Source of the DNA: CAYOEZ01 sp964402955
GTDB lineage: Bacteria > Chloroflexota > DTOL01 > DAOUCN01
Direction of reading: 5' to 3'
NCBI GenBank assembly: GCA_964402955.1
Contig: CAYOEZ010000082.1
Coordinates: forward strand, 1 to 18,163
DNA: 18,163 bases
A model generated the notes under the pieces. The model was not told the DNA's origin, ran no database searches, and saw only the letters and a program-made list of their open reading frames with translations. Positions 1-6,614 of the stretch are shown one piece after another. The translations under genes were made by a program, and so were the position numbers. The first letter of the stretch is position 1. The number at the start of each line of letters is the position of its first letter.

Positions 1-669
1 CCCACCGGACAGGCCGCACAGCACCCGCCCACTCCCTACCTGTGCCCGGATACGCTCGATGCTCTCGGCAACGAATGATCCTGCTGTCCACGTTCCAGCG
101 CAACCGCACATACGATAGAGGAAGTTGGCCAGGATCTGCGCGCCTTGCGGCGTATGAATGACCTCAGGGTGAAACTGAATGCCCACGTAGCGGTCGCTGC
201 CCATCGCCGCCACCGGCGAGTTGCTCGTGGTCGCCAGAATGCGGAAGCCTGCCGGCGCACGCGTGATGCGGTCGCCGTGGCTCATCCACACCGGCAGGAC
301 GGGCGGCAGCCCTGCAAAAAGCGGATAGTCCGCATCAGAAATGGTCACGTCGGCCGGGCCGTACTCGCGTTGCGTCGAGGGCGACACCTCGCCGCCCAGT
401 TCATGCGCCATGAGCTGCATGCCGTAGCAAATGCCGAGCACCGGCAGGCCGCTCTTCCAGACGTAGCCGGGGCAACGCGGCGCGCCAGCGTCATACACGC
501 TGGCCGGCCCGCCGGAGAGGATGAAGCCACGCGGCTCAAGTCGTGCCACCTCTGCCCACGGCGTATCATGCTGGACAAGCTCACAGTACACATGGGCCTC
601 ACGCACGCGCCGCACGATAAGCTGGGTGTATTGCGAACCAAAATCCACAACAACCACACTATCCTTCAT
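1..669 (-). CDS. guaA: GMP synthase (glutamine-hydrolysing), N-terminal part, cut by window edge
   Basis: This gene makes GMP from XMP, ATP and glutamine in the cytoplasm, the last step of guanine nucleotide synthesis. The 223 visible residues begin MKDSVVVVDFGSQYTQLIVR, the usual start of the class I glutamine amidotransferase domain. The triad is visible: nucleophile C81 in GICYGMQ, then H167 and E169 in QFHPEV. The last visible residues, CGLSGG, are the beginning of the ATP-pyrophosphatase P-loop (SGGVDS in the family), so the synthetase and dimerisation domains lie beyond base 1. The ATG overlaps the last 11 bases of xpt, so the two genes are translationally coupled and co-transcribed. 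Nothing odd is seen in the visible part. Identification is firm; only the C-terminal half is unseen. Confidence 0.96.
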   Translation of the reverse strand, partial: MKDSVVVVDFGSQYTQLIVRRVREAHVYCELVQHDTPWAEVARLEPRGFILSGGPASVYDAGAPRCPGYVWKSGLPVLGICYGMQLMAHELGGEVSPSTQREYGPADVTISDADYPLFAGLPPVLPVWMSHGDRITRAPAGFRILATTSNSPVAAMGSDRYVGIQFHPEVIHTPQGAQILANFLYRMCGCAGTWTAGSFVAESIERIRAQVGSGRVLCGLSGG

Positions 670-1237
670 GACCAAAAACCACCTTGTCGCCATCCAGCCG
701 CTCAATCAGCGCCAGCGAGTGGATAGGAACGTTGAGCGGGCGCAGAAGATCGCGCCCGCCTTCGAATGTCTTTTCGATACAGCTACCGATGCCGACCAGA
801 GTGGCGCCGCTTGCAGTGACAATGCGAGCGAGAGCAGCGATTGTTTGTCCCGTTGCCAGAAAGTCGTCGATGATGAGGACTCGATCGGTTGCAGTGAGGA
901 ACTCTGCGGAGACGATCAGGCTGACGAGTGTGCCTTTGGTGTGCGAGGGGGCCTGCTCTTCGAAGACTTTGTCGGGCATGGTGATAGGGCGAACCTTGCG
1001 GGCGAAGATCATGGGAATGCCCAGCGCCACGGCTGTGAATGCAGCAGGGGCGATGCCGGAAATCTCCGCCGTCAGCACTTTGGTCGCCCCTGTGGCAGCA
1101 AAGCAACGAGCAAGCTCCTGCCCCGCATGCTGCATTAGCAGCAGATCCACCTGATGAGTGAGAAAGCTGTCAACCTTGAGGATGCCGCGTCCCAGATGTC
1201 GCCCATCGCGACGGATGCGCTCCTTCAGTTCCTCCAT
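659..1237 (-). CDS. xpt: Xanthine phosphoribosyltransferase
   Basis: This 192-aa cytoplasmic enzyme converts xanthine and PRPP to XMP, which the overlapping guaA product then aminates to GMP. It starts MEELKERIRRDGRHLGRGIL, typical of the Xpt family, and has the usual length. The PRPP-binding loop VLIIDDFLATGQT is at residues 120-132. An in-frame extension upstream to 1294 is open, but I chose the ATG at 1237 because AGGAGG sits 6 bases before it. The extension would also run through the promoter at 1266-1294. The gene is first in a two-gene purine salvage operon. No purine riboswitch fits in the roughly 22-base leader, so control would have to be transcriptional or absent. Confidence 0.95.
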   Translation of the reverse strand: MEELKERIRRDGRHLGRGILKVDSFLTHQVDLLLMQHAGQELARCFAATGATKVLTAEISGIAPAAFTAVALGIPMIFARKVRPITMPDKVFEEQAPSHTKGTLVSLIVSAEFLTATDRVLIIDDFLATGQTIAALARIVTASGATLVGIGSCIEKTFEGGRDLLRPLNVPIHSLALIERLDGDKVVFGHEG

Positions 1238-1265
1238 AACAGCCTCCTCCCGCACCGTTTGGCCC

Positions 1266-1294
1266 ATTATACGCGGGGAGGAGGCCGCTGTCAA
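1266..1294 (-). promoter_or_regulatory. Sigma70 promoter of xpt-guaA
   Basis: On the minus strand there is an exact TTGACA (1294-1289), a 17-base spacer and an exact TATAAT (1271-1266). The predicted transcript start is near 1259, leaving a leader of about 22 bases that carries the Shine-Dalgarno sequence. All twelve hexamer bases and the spacer match the consensus. Confidence 0.88.
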
Positions 1295-1330
1295 TTAGCA
1301 CAAATGACTATTCCGCGCTCTCGCAACACC

Positions 1331-1363
1331 AAACCCCTGAGGTCTGGCAGACCTCAGGGGTTT
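1331..1363 (-). terminator. Perfect 15-bp hairpin, probable terminator
   Basis: Arms AAACCCCTGAGGTCT and AGACCTCAGGGGTTT pair perfectly around the loop GGC. The hairpin lies between the stop codon of the 258-aa gene (1374) and the xpt promoter. It would end transcription of the PIN/small/258-aa unit before xpt. The stem ends in three T, but no longer T-run follows, so termination is inferred from position and symmetry. Confidence 0.65.
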
Positions 1364-1373
1364 CAAGAACAAC

Positions 1374-2150
1374 TCATATGCCGATCATCGTATTCTGCAC
1401 GTCCAGGCGGACAGACCGAGAGTAGTGGAGGACACTGAGTCCCTCGCCAACCGGCGTGGGCGTGCGCACGAGCGCCTCGGCCCAGGTGGGCGCGTTGCAG
1501 GCGATAAAGGCCAGTTCCATGCCACGGATAAGCTGATCCGGCTCCAGGGTGAGATCGGGCAGCAGAATGGGGCCGGTATCGGTCTGGTAGATCCAGTCGC
1601 GCTCGTTGGCGTTGATCGTCTTGACCGGGTACTCGATAACGGCATGGTAGCGCTCGGTCTCCATGGCCGTGCGCGCCACCAGCGGCTGGCCGGCCAGAAC
1701 AGCAGTGACGATCTCGCGGGCCGTTGCCAACTCCACGCCGTCGCAATAGGCAATCTCCACGCGCACCGAGTCGTAGCTGTCGGCGATCATGCCCGTCTGC
1801 CGCTGTGGTTGCGCCCCCAGCGACGGGGGATAGAGCATCACCTGCACCCCCGTGTGCGCCCACGCCTTGAGGATGAGGAACTGATCGGGCGAGTACACCG
1901 GCACGTAGTCGGCATTGGGCTCCGTCCAGATGTCACGCTCGACGCCGACACGCTCCGTCTTGCAGTTGGCGCCCAGAACGAACTGCTGCTTGTGGCCGTT
2001 GCGCTTGTCGGTGATCCAGCAACAGCAATCAAGCTGGATGCGTGCATTGTTCAGGCTGAAGGGCGGCCTGTGGCTGACGGTGAGCGGCGGCTTCTTCAAC
2101 GTGTCGACGCGGAAGGTAGAGAAAGAGCGGGCAAAATTGACGGCTTGCAT
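1374..2150 (-). CDS. Unrecognised 258-aa protein
   Basis: I do not recognise a family. The protein starts MQAVNFARSF and the ATG is preceded by AAGGAG at 8 bases, which fixes the start. There is no signal peptide and no clear membrane segment. Residues 43-45 form a Cys-Cys-Cys run followed by WITDKRNGHKQQFVLGANC, with more single cysteines later. Much of the rest is beta-rich and acidic (for example SYDSVRVEIAY and LLPDLTLEPDQLIRGMEL). The gene begins 13 bases after the stop of the 75-aa gene, and its ribosome site lies inside that gene's end, so it is probably translated from the same message as the PIN gene. It ends just before a perfect hairpin. The composition looks like a real soluble protein, but no function can be given. 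Confidence 0.75.
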   Translation of the reverse strand: MQAVNFARSFSTFRVDTLKKPPLTVSHRPPFSLNNARIQLDCCCWITDKRNGHKQQFVLGANCKTERVGVERDIWTEPNADYVPVYSPDQFLILKAWAHTGVQVMLYPPSLGAQPQRQTGMIADSYDSVRVEIAYCDGVELATAREIVTAVLAGQPLVARTAMETERYHAVIEYPVKTINANERDWIYQTDTGPILLPDLTLEPDQLIRGMELAFIACNAPTWAEALVRTPTPVGEGLSVLHYSRSVRLDVQNTMIGI

Positions 2151-2163
2151 CGTGAAGACTCCT

Positions 2164-2391
2164 TCAGGTCGACTCGCCGTGATGTGGAGATTGTCGCCGC
2201 GCCTTGATAGTTGAGATGATGTCGTCCATCGTCATGTCTTTGAACAACTGCTCGCGCTCTTCGCTATAGTTGCCATAGCCAGTCGTGAATTGGTTTATGA
2301 AGCGCGCCGTATTAGCTGCGCCGATTTCCCGGCACAGTATTCTGATCGCTTCTGCTGTAATCTGGGCCAACGGCTTTGTCTGCACAGTCAT
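2164..2391 (-). CDS. 75-aa partner of the PIN protein, possible antitoxin
   Basis: This is a short, probably helical and soluble protein starting MTVQTKPLAQITAEAIRI and containing ANTARFINQFTTGYGNYSEE. Its ATG overlaps the PIN gene's stop as ATGA (2391-2388), which chooses this start over an upstream in-frame extension and indicates translational coupling. From memory, similar short proteins occur next to PIN genes in cyanobacteria and other bacteria; I could not check this here. By position it could be the antitoxin of a PIN toxin. That is inference: no ribbon-helix-helix, AbrB or Phd motif is visible, and the order (toxin first) is reversed from usual vapBC. It could equally be an accessory protein unrelated to toxin neutralisation. 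Confidence 0.75.
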   Translation of the reverse strand: MTVQTKPLAQITAEAIRILCREIGAANTARFINQFTTGYGNYSEEREQLFKDMTMDDIISTIKARRQSPHHGEST

Positions 2392-2828
2392 TGCGGCAAT
2401 TCTCCTATCAGATCCACCGGTGAAACGACACACGTTCTGAGTCCTTTCATGGAGCGTGCCTTTCTGAGAAACCTATCGTCGCAGGTACACAAGAAGTCTG
2501 CCTGCGCAGCCTCCGACGAGGCAACATGGAGTGCATCCAGAGGACTCAGTCCTCGCGCATGAAGGTCTCTGGCGCGCTTTTCCACCGTGTCTGAGACAAC
2601 CACAAATGCACTCGCCCTGGACAACGCCTCGAGCGCATACTCTTGTCGGGCCATATTGGGGTTCCGTTCAATCTCAAACAACAACGCCTCAGACGAGATT
2701 ATCTCGACATGGCCAGCCGTGCACGCATCAAGAATGGCCAGGACCGCGTCAGCCTCAAGAATTACGCGGATCTGTGATTTGTCATCCATTAGGCGCTGCA
2801 GACTGCATGTGTCCAGATAGATCTTCAT
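2388..2828 (-). CDS. PIN-domain protein, VapC-like putative ribonuclease
   Basis: This 146-aa protein is a single PIN domain, a Mg-dependent nuclease fold. The likely acidic catalytic set is D6 (MKIYLDTCSLQ), E52 (EALLFEIERNP), D98 (LSPLDALHVASS) and D117 (FLCTCDDRFL). The canonical first motif DxN is DTC here, with Cys in place of Asn. The start at MKIYLD follows the family pattern; upstream in-frame codons to 2858 are ignored because they add residues not expected before the first strand. The gene is first in the unit, overlaps the 75-aa gene by ATGA, and is followed by the 258-aa gene. A VapC-type RNase toxin is the simplest reading, but PIN proteins with other RNA targets cannot be excluded. 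Confidence 0.87.
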   Translation of the reverse strand: MKIYLDTCSLQRLMDDKSQIRVILEADAVLAILDACTAGHVEIISSEALLFEIERNPNMARQEYALEALSRASAFVVVSDTVEKRARDLHARGLSPLDALHVASSEAAQADFLCTCDDRFLRKARSMKGLRTCVVSPVDLIGELPQ

Positions 2829-2920
2829 CACGCTGTCCATTTGGAAAACGAGGTTCAACCCGTTGCGTCTGAGGTGGGAGCCGTCGCTAACATGACAGCG
2901 TCACCACCTTATGCGGCCCA

Positions 2921-2926
2921 ATTATA
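2921..2926 (-). promoter_or_regulatory. Possible -10 element for the PIN unit
   Basis: An exact TATAAT on the minus strand lies about 95 bases before the PIN start codon, in the 125-base gap after the radical SAM gene. No good -35 sits 16-18 bases upstream. A TTGACA is present, but only 7 bases away (2939-2934), so the pair cannot work as a normal sigma70 promoter. Low certainty. Confidence 0.35.
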
Positions 2927-2953
2927 CCGTATCTGTCAAGAAACGTACACGCT

Positions 2954-4243
2954 TCACGGACACTGAATCACTCCCTGCGCCCACAGGCAGCCGCCACAAG
3001 TTGGCGTGGTGTTGCCGAAGCAGTCTTCCTTGTTTTCCTCCGACAGATTGCAGCCGCCGCACTGTGTACACGGCGAAAACTCGAAATCCTGCACGCGCCG
3101 CCGGAAGGCCTGATAGTCAAGCGACGACCAGATGTCGCCCAGGCTATGCTCCTGCAGGTCGCCAAACACGTGCTTGTGCGTGACGCGCTCGCGGCCGTCG
3201 AGGAAGCTGACATGATCGTGTAGCAGCGGCATGCACGGGCTGACTTTGCCATCCCAACTGACGAAAGCGGCGCCCTGCTCGATGAACGGACAGCGATTCC
3301 TGCCCTCACTCAGGCTGGCCCCGCCCATGCGCACGTTGAAGCGGCTGCGTAGCACCCGGTAGAGCACATCGCGCGTCGCCTCGTTCACGTCCATGCGCGG
3401 CAACCGCACCTGCGCCGTCCACGGGCTGCCCAGCAGCACACCGTCGCTGATTGTGCGTTCATACAGCGACTCGGCGCACATCTCCTCCGTGTGCGGCAGA
3501 ACCCCGCTCACCGCATAGGTTTGCACATCCAGGCGGCCGCCCAACTGCAACAACGCCGGCAGGTCGTTGATGTTGCTCTTCATGGCCACGAAGGCAATGC
3601 CCAGGTCTGGCCTGTTCGCCGTATTCAGCCGCAGCGCGTGGAACGTGCTCAGGTTGTTGAGAATCTGGGGCAGGACATCACGCAGGCGCACATCAGTGTA
3701 GCTTTGCGGCGTCGCGCCGTCGAGCGACACCCACAGCTTGTCTAGCCCGGCATCGATCAGCCGCCGCGACATGCGCTCCGTCAGGAGCGTGGCATTGGTG
3801 ATCAACTCCACCTCCGCCCCCAGCGACTTGCAGCGCGCGACCATGTCTACAATGTGAGGGTGGGAAAGCGGCTCACCATATCCGCCAAAGAAAACCGTCA
3901 GCGGCATCGGCAGGGTACGCAGACCGTCCATCAGGCGATCAAGGGTGGCCCCGCTCATACGACCAAGCGGCTCATCCCAGTTGTTGCGGATACAGGTGCG
4001 GCAAATCAGATTGCAGGTATTGGTTGGCTCAACGTAGAGTCTGGCAAGTTTGGTTACCGGCCGGCGGACACGAAAGTTGTTCACAGCCGGATCAATCTGG
4101 ATCTCAGCGCCAGGCGTCAGCCCAAAGCGTGCACTCAGTTCCGGCGGCAGGACGATGCGTCCATCCTGATCCACACGGGCTTTGGCGGGCTGCGACGCGT
4201 TCCTTAGCGCCTGACGGCGTTTCAACTGAAAATCATCGTGCAT
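2954..4243 (-). CDS. Radical SAM/SPASM protein with AbrB-like N-terminus, probable tungsto-oxidoreductase maturase
   Basis: This 429-aa cytoplasmic iron-sulfur enzyme has three parts. Residues 22-52 (ARVDQDGRIVLPPEL onward) resemble an AbrB/SpoVT swapped-hairpin domain. The radical SAM core follows, with the C77-x3-C81-x2-C84 cluster motif after LYVEPTNTCNLI and GGYGEP at 120-125. A C-terminal SPASM-type region has cysteines 318, 337, 392, 395, 398, 408, 416, 419 and 428, ending CGGCLWAQGVIQCP. This architecture and ending match my memory of the family named tungsten cofactor oxidoreductase radical SAM maturase. Those enzymes usually neighbour an aldehyde:ferredoxin oxidoreductase-type gene, and none is visible here. 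The gene lies 78 bases after arsC on the same strand and may be read from the ars promoter. Radical SAM/SPASM is near certain; the substrate is inferred. Confidence 0.85.
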   Translation of the reverse strand: MHDDFQLKRRQALRNASQPAKARVDQDGRIVLPPELSARFGLTPGAEIQIDPAVNNFRVRRPVTKLARLYVEPTNTCNLICRTCIRNNWDEPLGRMSGATLDRLMDGLRTLPMPLTVFFGGYGEPLSHPHIVDMVARCKSLGAEVELITNATLLTERMSRRLIDAGLDKLWVSLDGATPQSYTDVRLRDVLPQILNNLSTFHALRLNTANRPDLGIAFVAMKSNINDLPALLQLGGRLDVQTYAVSGVLPHTEEMCAESLYERTISDGVLLGSPWTAQVRLPRMDVNEATRDVLYRVLRSRFNVRMGGASLSEGRNRCPFIEQGAAFVSWDGKVSPCMPLLHDHVSFLDGRERVTHKHVFGDLQEHSLGDIWSSLDYQAFRRRVQDFEFSPCTQCGGCNLSEENKEDCFGNTTPTCGGCLWAQGVIQCP

Positions 4244-4321
4244 GCGGGTCCCCCCGGGGAAAGAAATTGTTGTTGTCGCTCAGCAAACGATATGCTGCTG
4301 ACGTCGGGCGAGGCGTTGCCC

Positions 4322-4753
4322 TTACAGGGGCACGCCGTTTTGGTAAGCCAGCCAGGCGCGAATCCTGGCCTCGACCTCATCTCGCACGCGGCGGAAGGCC
4401 GCAAGACGCTCTCCCTCCGATCCGACAGCCGCAGCAGGATCGTCGAAAGGCCAGTGCAGGCGCACGCTGGCCCCGGGAAAAATCGGGCAGTTCTTGTCTG
4501 CTTTGGAGCACACCGTGATCACGTAGTCAAAGCGCACTTTGCCCAGGTACTCCTGGACACTCTTCGACCAGTGACCGCTCATGTCAATCCCCTGTTCCTG
4601 CATGACACGAATCGTCAGGGGGTTGACGCCGCTCGGCTCAAGCCCGGCGCTGAACACGTCGAATCTTTCGCCGCCGTGCTTGCGCAACAACGCTTCGGCC
4701 ATCTGGCTGCGCGCCGAGTTGCCGGTGCAAAGAAAAAGCACCTTTGTCTTCAT
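4322..4753 (-). CDS. arsC: Arsenate reductase, thioredoxin-linked type
   Basis: This 143-aa cytoplasmic enzyme reduces arsenate to arsenite, on the low-molecular-weight phosphatase fold. The active-site loop CTGNSARSQMAEA gives C9 and R15 (CX5R). The redox pair C82 and C89 lies in VCSKADKNCP, and the general acid is in PFDDP (D104/D105). These three cysteines match the thioredoxin-coupled class rather than the glutaredoxin class. The ATG at 4753 overlaps the acr3 stop as ATGA, so the two are translationally coupled; a longer in-frame start at 4804 lies within acr3 and is rejected. The product, arsenite, is the substrate of the neighbouring ACR3 exporter. The gene is complete. Confidence 0.95.
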   Translation of the reverse strand: MKTKVLFLCTGNSARSQMAEALLRKHGGERFDVFSAGLEPSGVNPLTIRVMQEQGIDMSGHWSKSVQEYLGKVRFDYVITVCSKADKNCPIFPGASVRLHWPFDDPAAAVGSEGERLAAFRRVRDEVEARIRAWLAYQNGVPL

Positions 4754-5841
4754 GCTGCTATCCCTCCCTGCCGCGCCGGCGCAAAGTAGCGGCGCCTCAT
4801 CCACAGTGCAACATAGACAAGGCCAACCAGAACCGGCACCTCGATCAGCGGGCCGATGACGGTCGCCAGCGCTTCCTGCGATGCAATCGTGAATGTGCCC
4901 ACAGCCACAGCGATCGCCAACTCGAAGTTGTTGCTGGCCGCCGTGAACGACTGCGTCGTGGCCTGCTCATAGGAGAACTTGAGGCGCAGCGACAGAGCAA
5001 ACGAAGCGAAAAACATCACGACAAAGTAAACCACCAGCGGGATCGCCACGCGCACCACATCGAACGGCTGCGACAGAATGCGATCGCCCTGCATGGCAAA
5101 CATGACCACGATCGTGAACAGCAGACCGATCAGCGCGGTTGGGCCGAGGCGCGGCATGAGCTTTGTCTCGTACCACTCCTTGCCGCGCCGGCGCAACAGC
5201 GTGAAACGTGTAATGACGCCGGCAGCCAGCGGTATGCCCAGGAAGATCAGCACGCTCTTGGTGATGTCTCCCATGCCGATATTGACAGCGGTTCCCTGGA
5301 CGCCAAACCACCCTGGCACGATGCGCAGGTAGAAGTAGGCCAGCGGGCTATACATGACGATCTGAAAAATGGAGTTGAGCGCCACCAGCACGGCGCAATA
5401 CTCGCTGTCGCCGCCGGCCAGCATGTTCCAGATCAGCACCATCGCGATGCAACGCGCCAGACCGGTGATGATCAGCCCGGTGCGATAGCCATCCTGGTCA
5501 GGCAGGAATCCCCAGGCCAGCACAAACATAATAATCGGTCCCACCAGCCAGTTGAGCAGCAACGAGACGGCAAATTGCCGCCACGCCTTCGCTACTTTGC
5601 CCAGCTCCTCATACTTGACCTTGGCCAGCACAGGATACATCATCCAGAGCAGCCCGACGGCAATCGGCAGCGAGACCGTACCAATGCTGAGGGCATTGAA
5701 GACATCTTTGATGCCGGGAGCGACCGCTCCCAGGATGATGCCAACGGCCATGGCCACAAAGATCAGGATGGGAAGGAAACGATCGAGTACAGAAAGTTGA
5801 CCAAGGACATTGACGCCAGACTGCGCTGTGACGCGTTGCAT
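4750..5841 (-). CDS. acr3: Arsenite efflux transporter, ACR3 family
   Basis: This 363-aa inner-membrane protein has about ten hydrophobic segments and exports arsenite (sometimes antimonite). It belongs to the ACR3 rather than the ArsB family. The conserved transport cysteine is C131 in LARCIAMVLIWN, and the conserved acidic residue near the last helices is E334 in GPLIEVPVLVG. The start follows GGGAGG at 7 bases. The gene lies between the thioredoxin remnant and arsC, overlapping arsC by four bases. Length and motifs are normal for the family and I see no defect. Confidence 0.95.
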   Translation of the reverse strand: MQRVTAQSGVNVLGQLSVLDRFLPILIFVAMAVGIILGAVAPGIKDVFNALSIGTVSLPIAVGLLWMMYPVLAKVKYEELGKVAKAWRQFAVSLLLNWLVGPIIMFVLAWGFLPDQDGYRTGLIITGLARCIAMVLIWNMLAGGDSEYCAVLVALNSIFQIVMYSPLAYFYLRIVPGWFGVQGTAVNIGMGDITKSVLIFLGIPLAAGVITRFTLLRRRGKEWYETKLMPRLGPTALIGLLFTIVVMFAMQGDRILSQPFDVVRVAIPLVVYFVVMFFASFALSLRLKFSYEQATTQSFTAASNNFELAIAVAVGTFTIASQEALATVIGPLIEVPVLVGLVYVALWMRRRYFAPARQGGIAA

Positions 5842-5892
5842 GGTGGGTCCTCCCTTCTACGGATGATACATACACGTGATGTGGCAGAGGCG

Positions 5893-6039
5893 CTAGGCTT
5901 CAGCCGCTGTCGTCAACCAGGTCGTCACCTCGGCTTTACTGGGCACGCGCCCGCTGCAAGCAACTTTCCCGTTGACAACCAGGCCCGGCAATGGCAAATA
6001 CATGCCGGTGAGCAACAAGAGAATCTTCGGCGCACTATA
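5893..6039 (-). pseudogene. Remnant of a thioredoxin-like redox protein gene
   Basis: The 193-base gap between arsR and acr3 holds an open stretch ending at a TAG (5893-5895). It reads, in two pieces, YLPLPGLVVNGKVACSGR and then VPSKAEVTTWLTTAAEA. This matches the last third of the small thioredoxin-fold proteins often found in ars operons (pattern TPALVVNGKV..SGRVPSKEEI..WL). The N-terminal part with the CxxC active site is missing: upstream the frame meets a TGA at 6046-6048 and overlaps the 3' end of arsR. No good ribosome site precedes the only ATG (6003). I read it as a 5'-truncated gene. A functional 36-aa peptide is possible but unlikely. Confidence 0.6.
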
Positions 6040-6463
6040 GATTCCTCACAACAGGCGCCATGACCATGCCGGCATCCGGTACAGCGCTCCCGAGCTCCGC
6101 CGGCTGCGGCTGGCAGACGCCGCGCGGGTCATCTGCTGCCATGCGCGCCCAGCGCTCTGCCTCGACGCTCATCTCCGGCAGATCGTTCAGGTTGGCGTCG
6201 CTTACAAAAGTGTGGAAATCGGCCAGCGCCTGCTCAAAGGCCGCACGGTTGAGCGCATAGTGTACCCAGCGTCCCTCGCGCCTGTCAGTGACCAGATTGG
6301 CGTTCTTGAGCAGCGCCAGGTTCTGCGACACACGCGATTGCGTTGCCGGCAACAGGTAGACCAACTCACAGACGCAGAGTTCGCGCTTGGCCAGCAGCTT
6401 GAGGATGCGCAGACGAATGGGGTCCGAGAGCGCCTGCCCGATCAAACTCAGTTCTCGCAACAT
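6035..6463 (-). CDS. arsR: ArsR/SmtB-family arsenite-responsive repressor
   Basis: This 142-aa winged-helix dimer is expected to bind the ars promoter and release it when As(III) is bound. The sensor motif ELCVCELVYLL supplies C30 and C32; the third cysteine of the E. coli motif (ELCVCDLC) is absent. The recognition region is TQSRVSQNLALLKNANLV, followed by the wing DRREGRWVHYAL. A further cysteine, C117, lies in the C-terminal tail. I chose the ATG at 6463 because GAGGTG lies 7 bases before it; an in-frame TTG at 6481 is the alternative. It is the first gene of the operon arsR - remnant - acr3 - arsC. Its promoter and a dyad at the transcript start suggest autoregulation. Confidence 0.93.
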   Translation of the reverse strand: MLRELSLIGQALSDPIRLRILKLLAKRELCVCELVYLLPATQSRVSQNLALLKNANLVTDRREGRWVHYALNRAAFEQALADFHTFVSDANLNDLPEMSVEAERWARMAADDPRGVCQPQPAELGSAVPDAGMVMAPVVRNL

Positions 6464-6489
6464 GTCATCCACCTCATACAAAACAACGT

Positions 6490-6513
6490 ATCAGCATATT
6501 AGCATTATCTGAT
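6490..6513 (-). promoter_or_regulatory. Putative ArsR operator
   Basis: Inverted half-sites ATCAG (6490-6494) and CTGAT (6509-6513) flank an AT-rich centre between the arsR -10 box and its start codon, about where the transcript starts. The word AGCAT also recurs directly at 6493, 6501, 6521 and 6544. Position and symmetry fit autorepression, but the exact site is inferred. Confidence 0.5.
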
Positions 6514-6515
6514 GT

Positions 6516-6544
6516 ATTCTAGCATACGCAGCGGCGACTGTCAA
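6516..6544 (-). promoter_or_regulatory. Sigma70 promoter of the ars operon
   Basis: On the minus strand, TTGACA (6544-6539), a 17-base spacer and TAGAAT (6521-6516) precede arsR. This is a near-consensus promoter, 8 bases away from the opposite-facing promoter of the membrane protein gene. Confidence 0.85.
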
Positions 6545-6552
6545 GCATCCTG

Positions 6553-6581
6553 TTGACATTTTCCCTGTGCTGCTCTATAGT
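6553..6581 (+). promoter_or_regulatory. Sigma70 promoter of the 573-aa membrane protein
   Basis: TTGACA (6553-6558), a 17-base spacer and TATAGT (6576-6581) predict a start near 6588, 27 bases before the chosen ATG. The site rules out the upstream in-frame start at 6567. Confidence 0.82.
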
Positions 6582-6614
6582 CTGGGCGCCTCCCGTGTGC
6601 GCCAAGGAGTTGTC

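Noticed and set aside
145..726. Plus-strand open frame of 193 codons over guaA
   Set aside because: It is opposite the glutamine amidotransferase domain with its complete catalytic triad, and shows no domain of its own.
1238..1330. Possible guanine riboswitch upstream of xpt
   Set aside because: The promoter at 1266-1294 leaves only about 22 leader bases, and no purine aptamer pattern is seen.
2921..2939. TTGACA followed by TATAAT upstream of the PIN gene
   Set aside because: The spacer is 7 bases, far too short for a sigma70 promoter. Only the -10 is kept, as a weak possibility.
4744..6063. A 439-codon open frame on the plus strand opposite acr3 and arsC
   Set aside because: It is antisense to two well-identified genes and rich in Arg, His and Gln, as expected of a shadow frame in GC-rich DNA. 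It has no recognisable domain.
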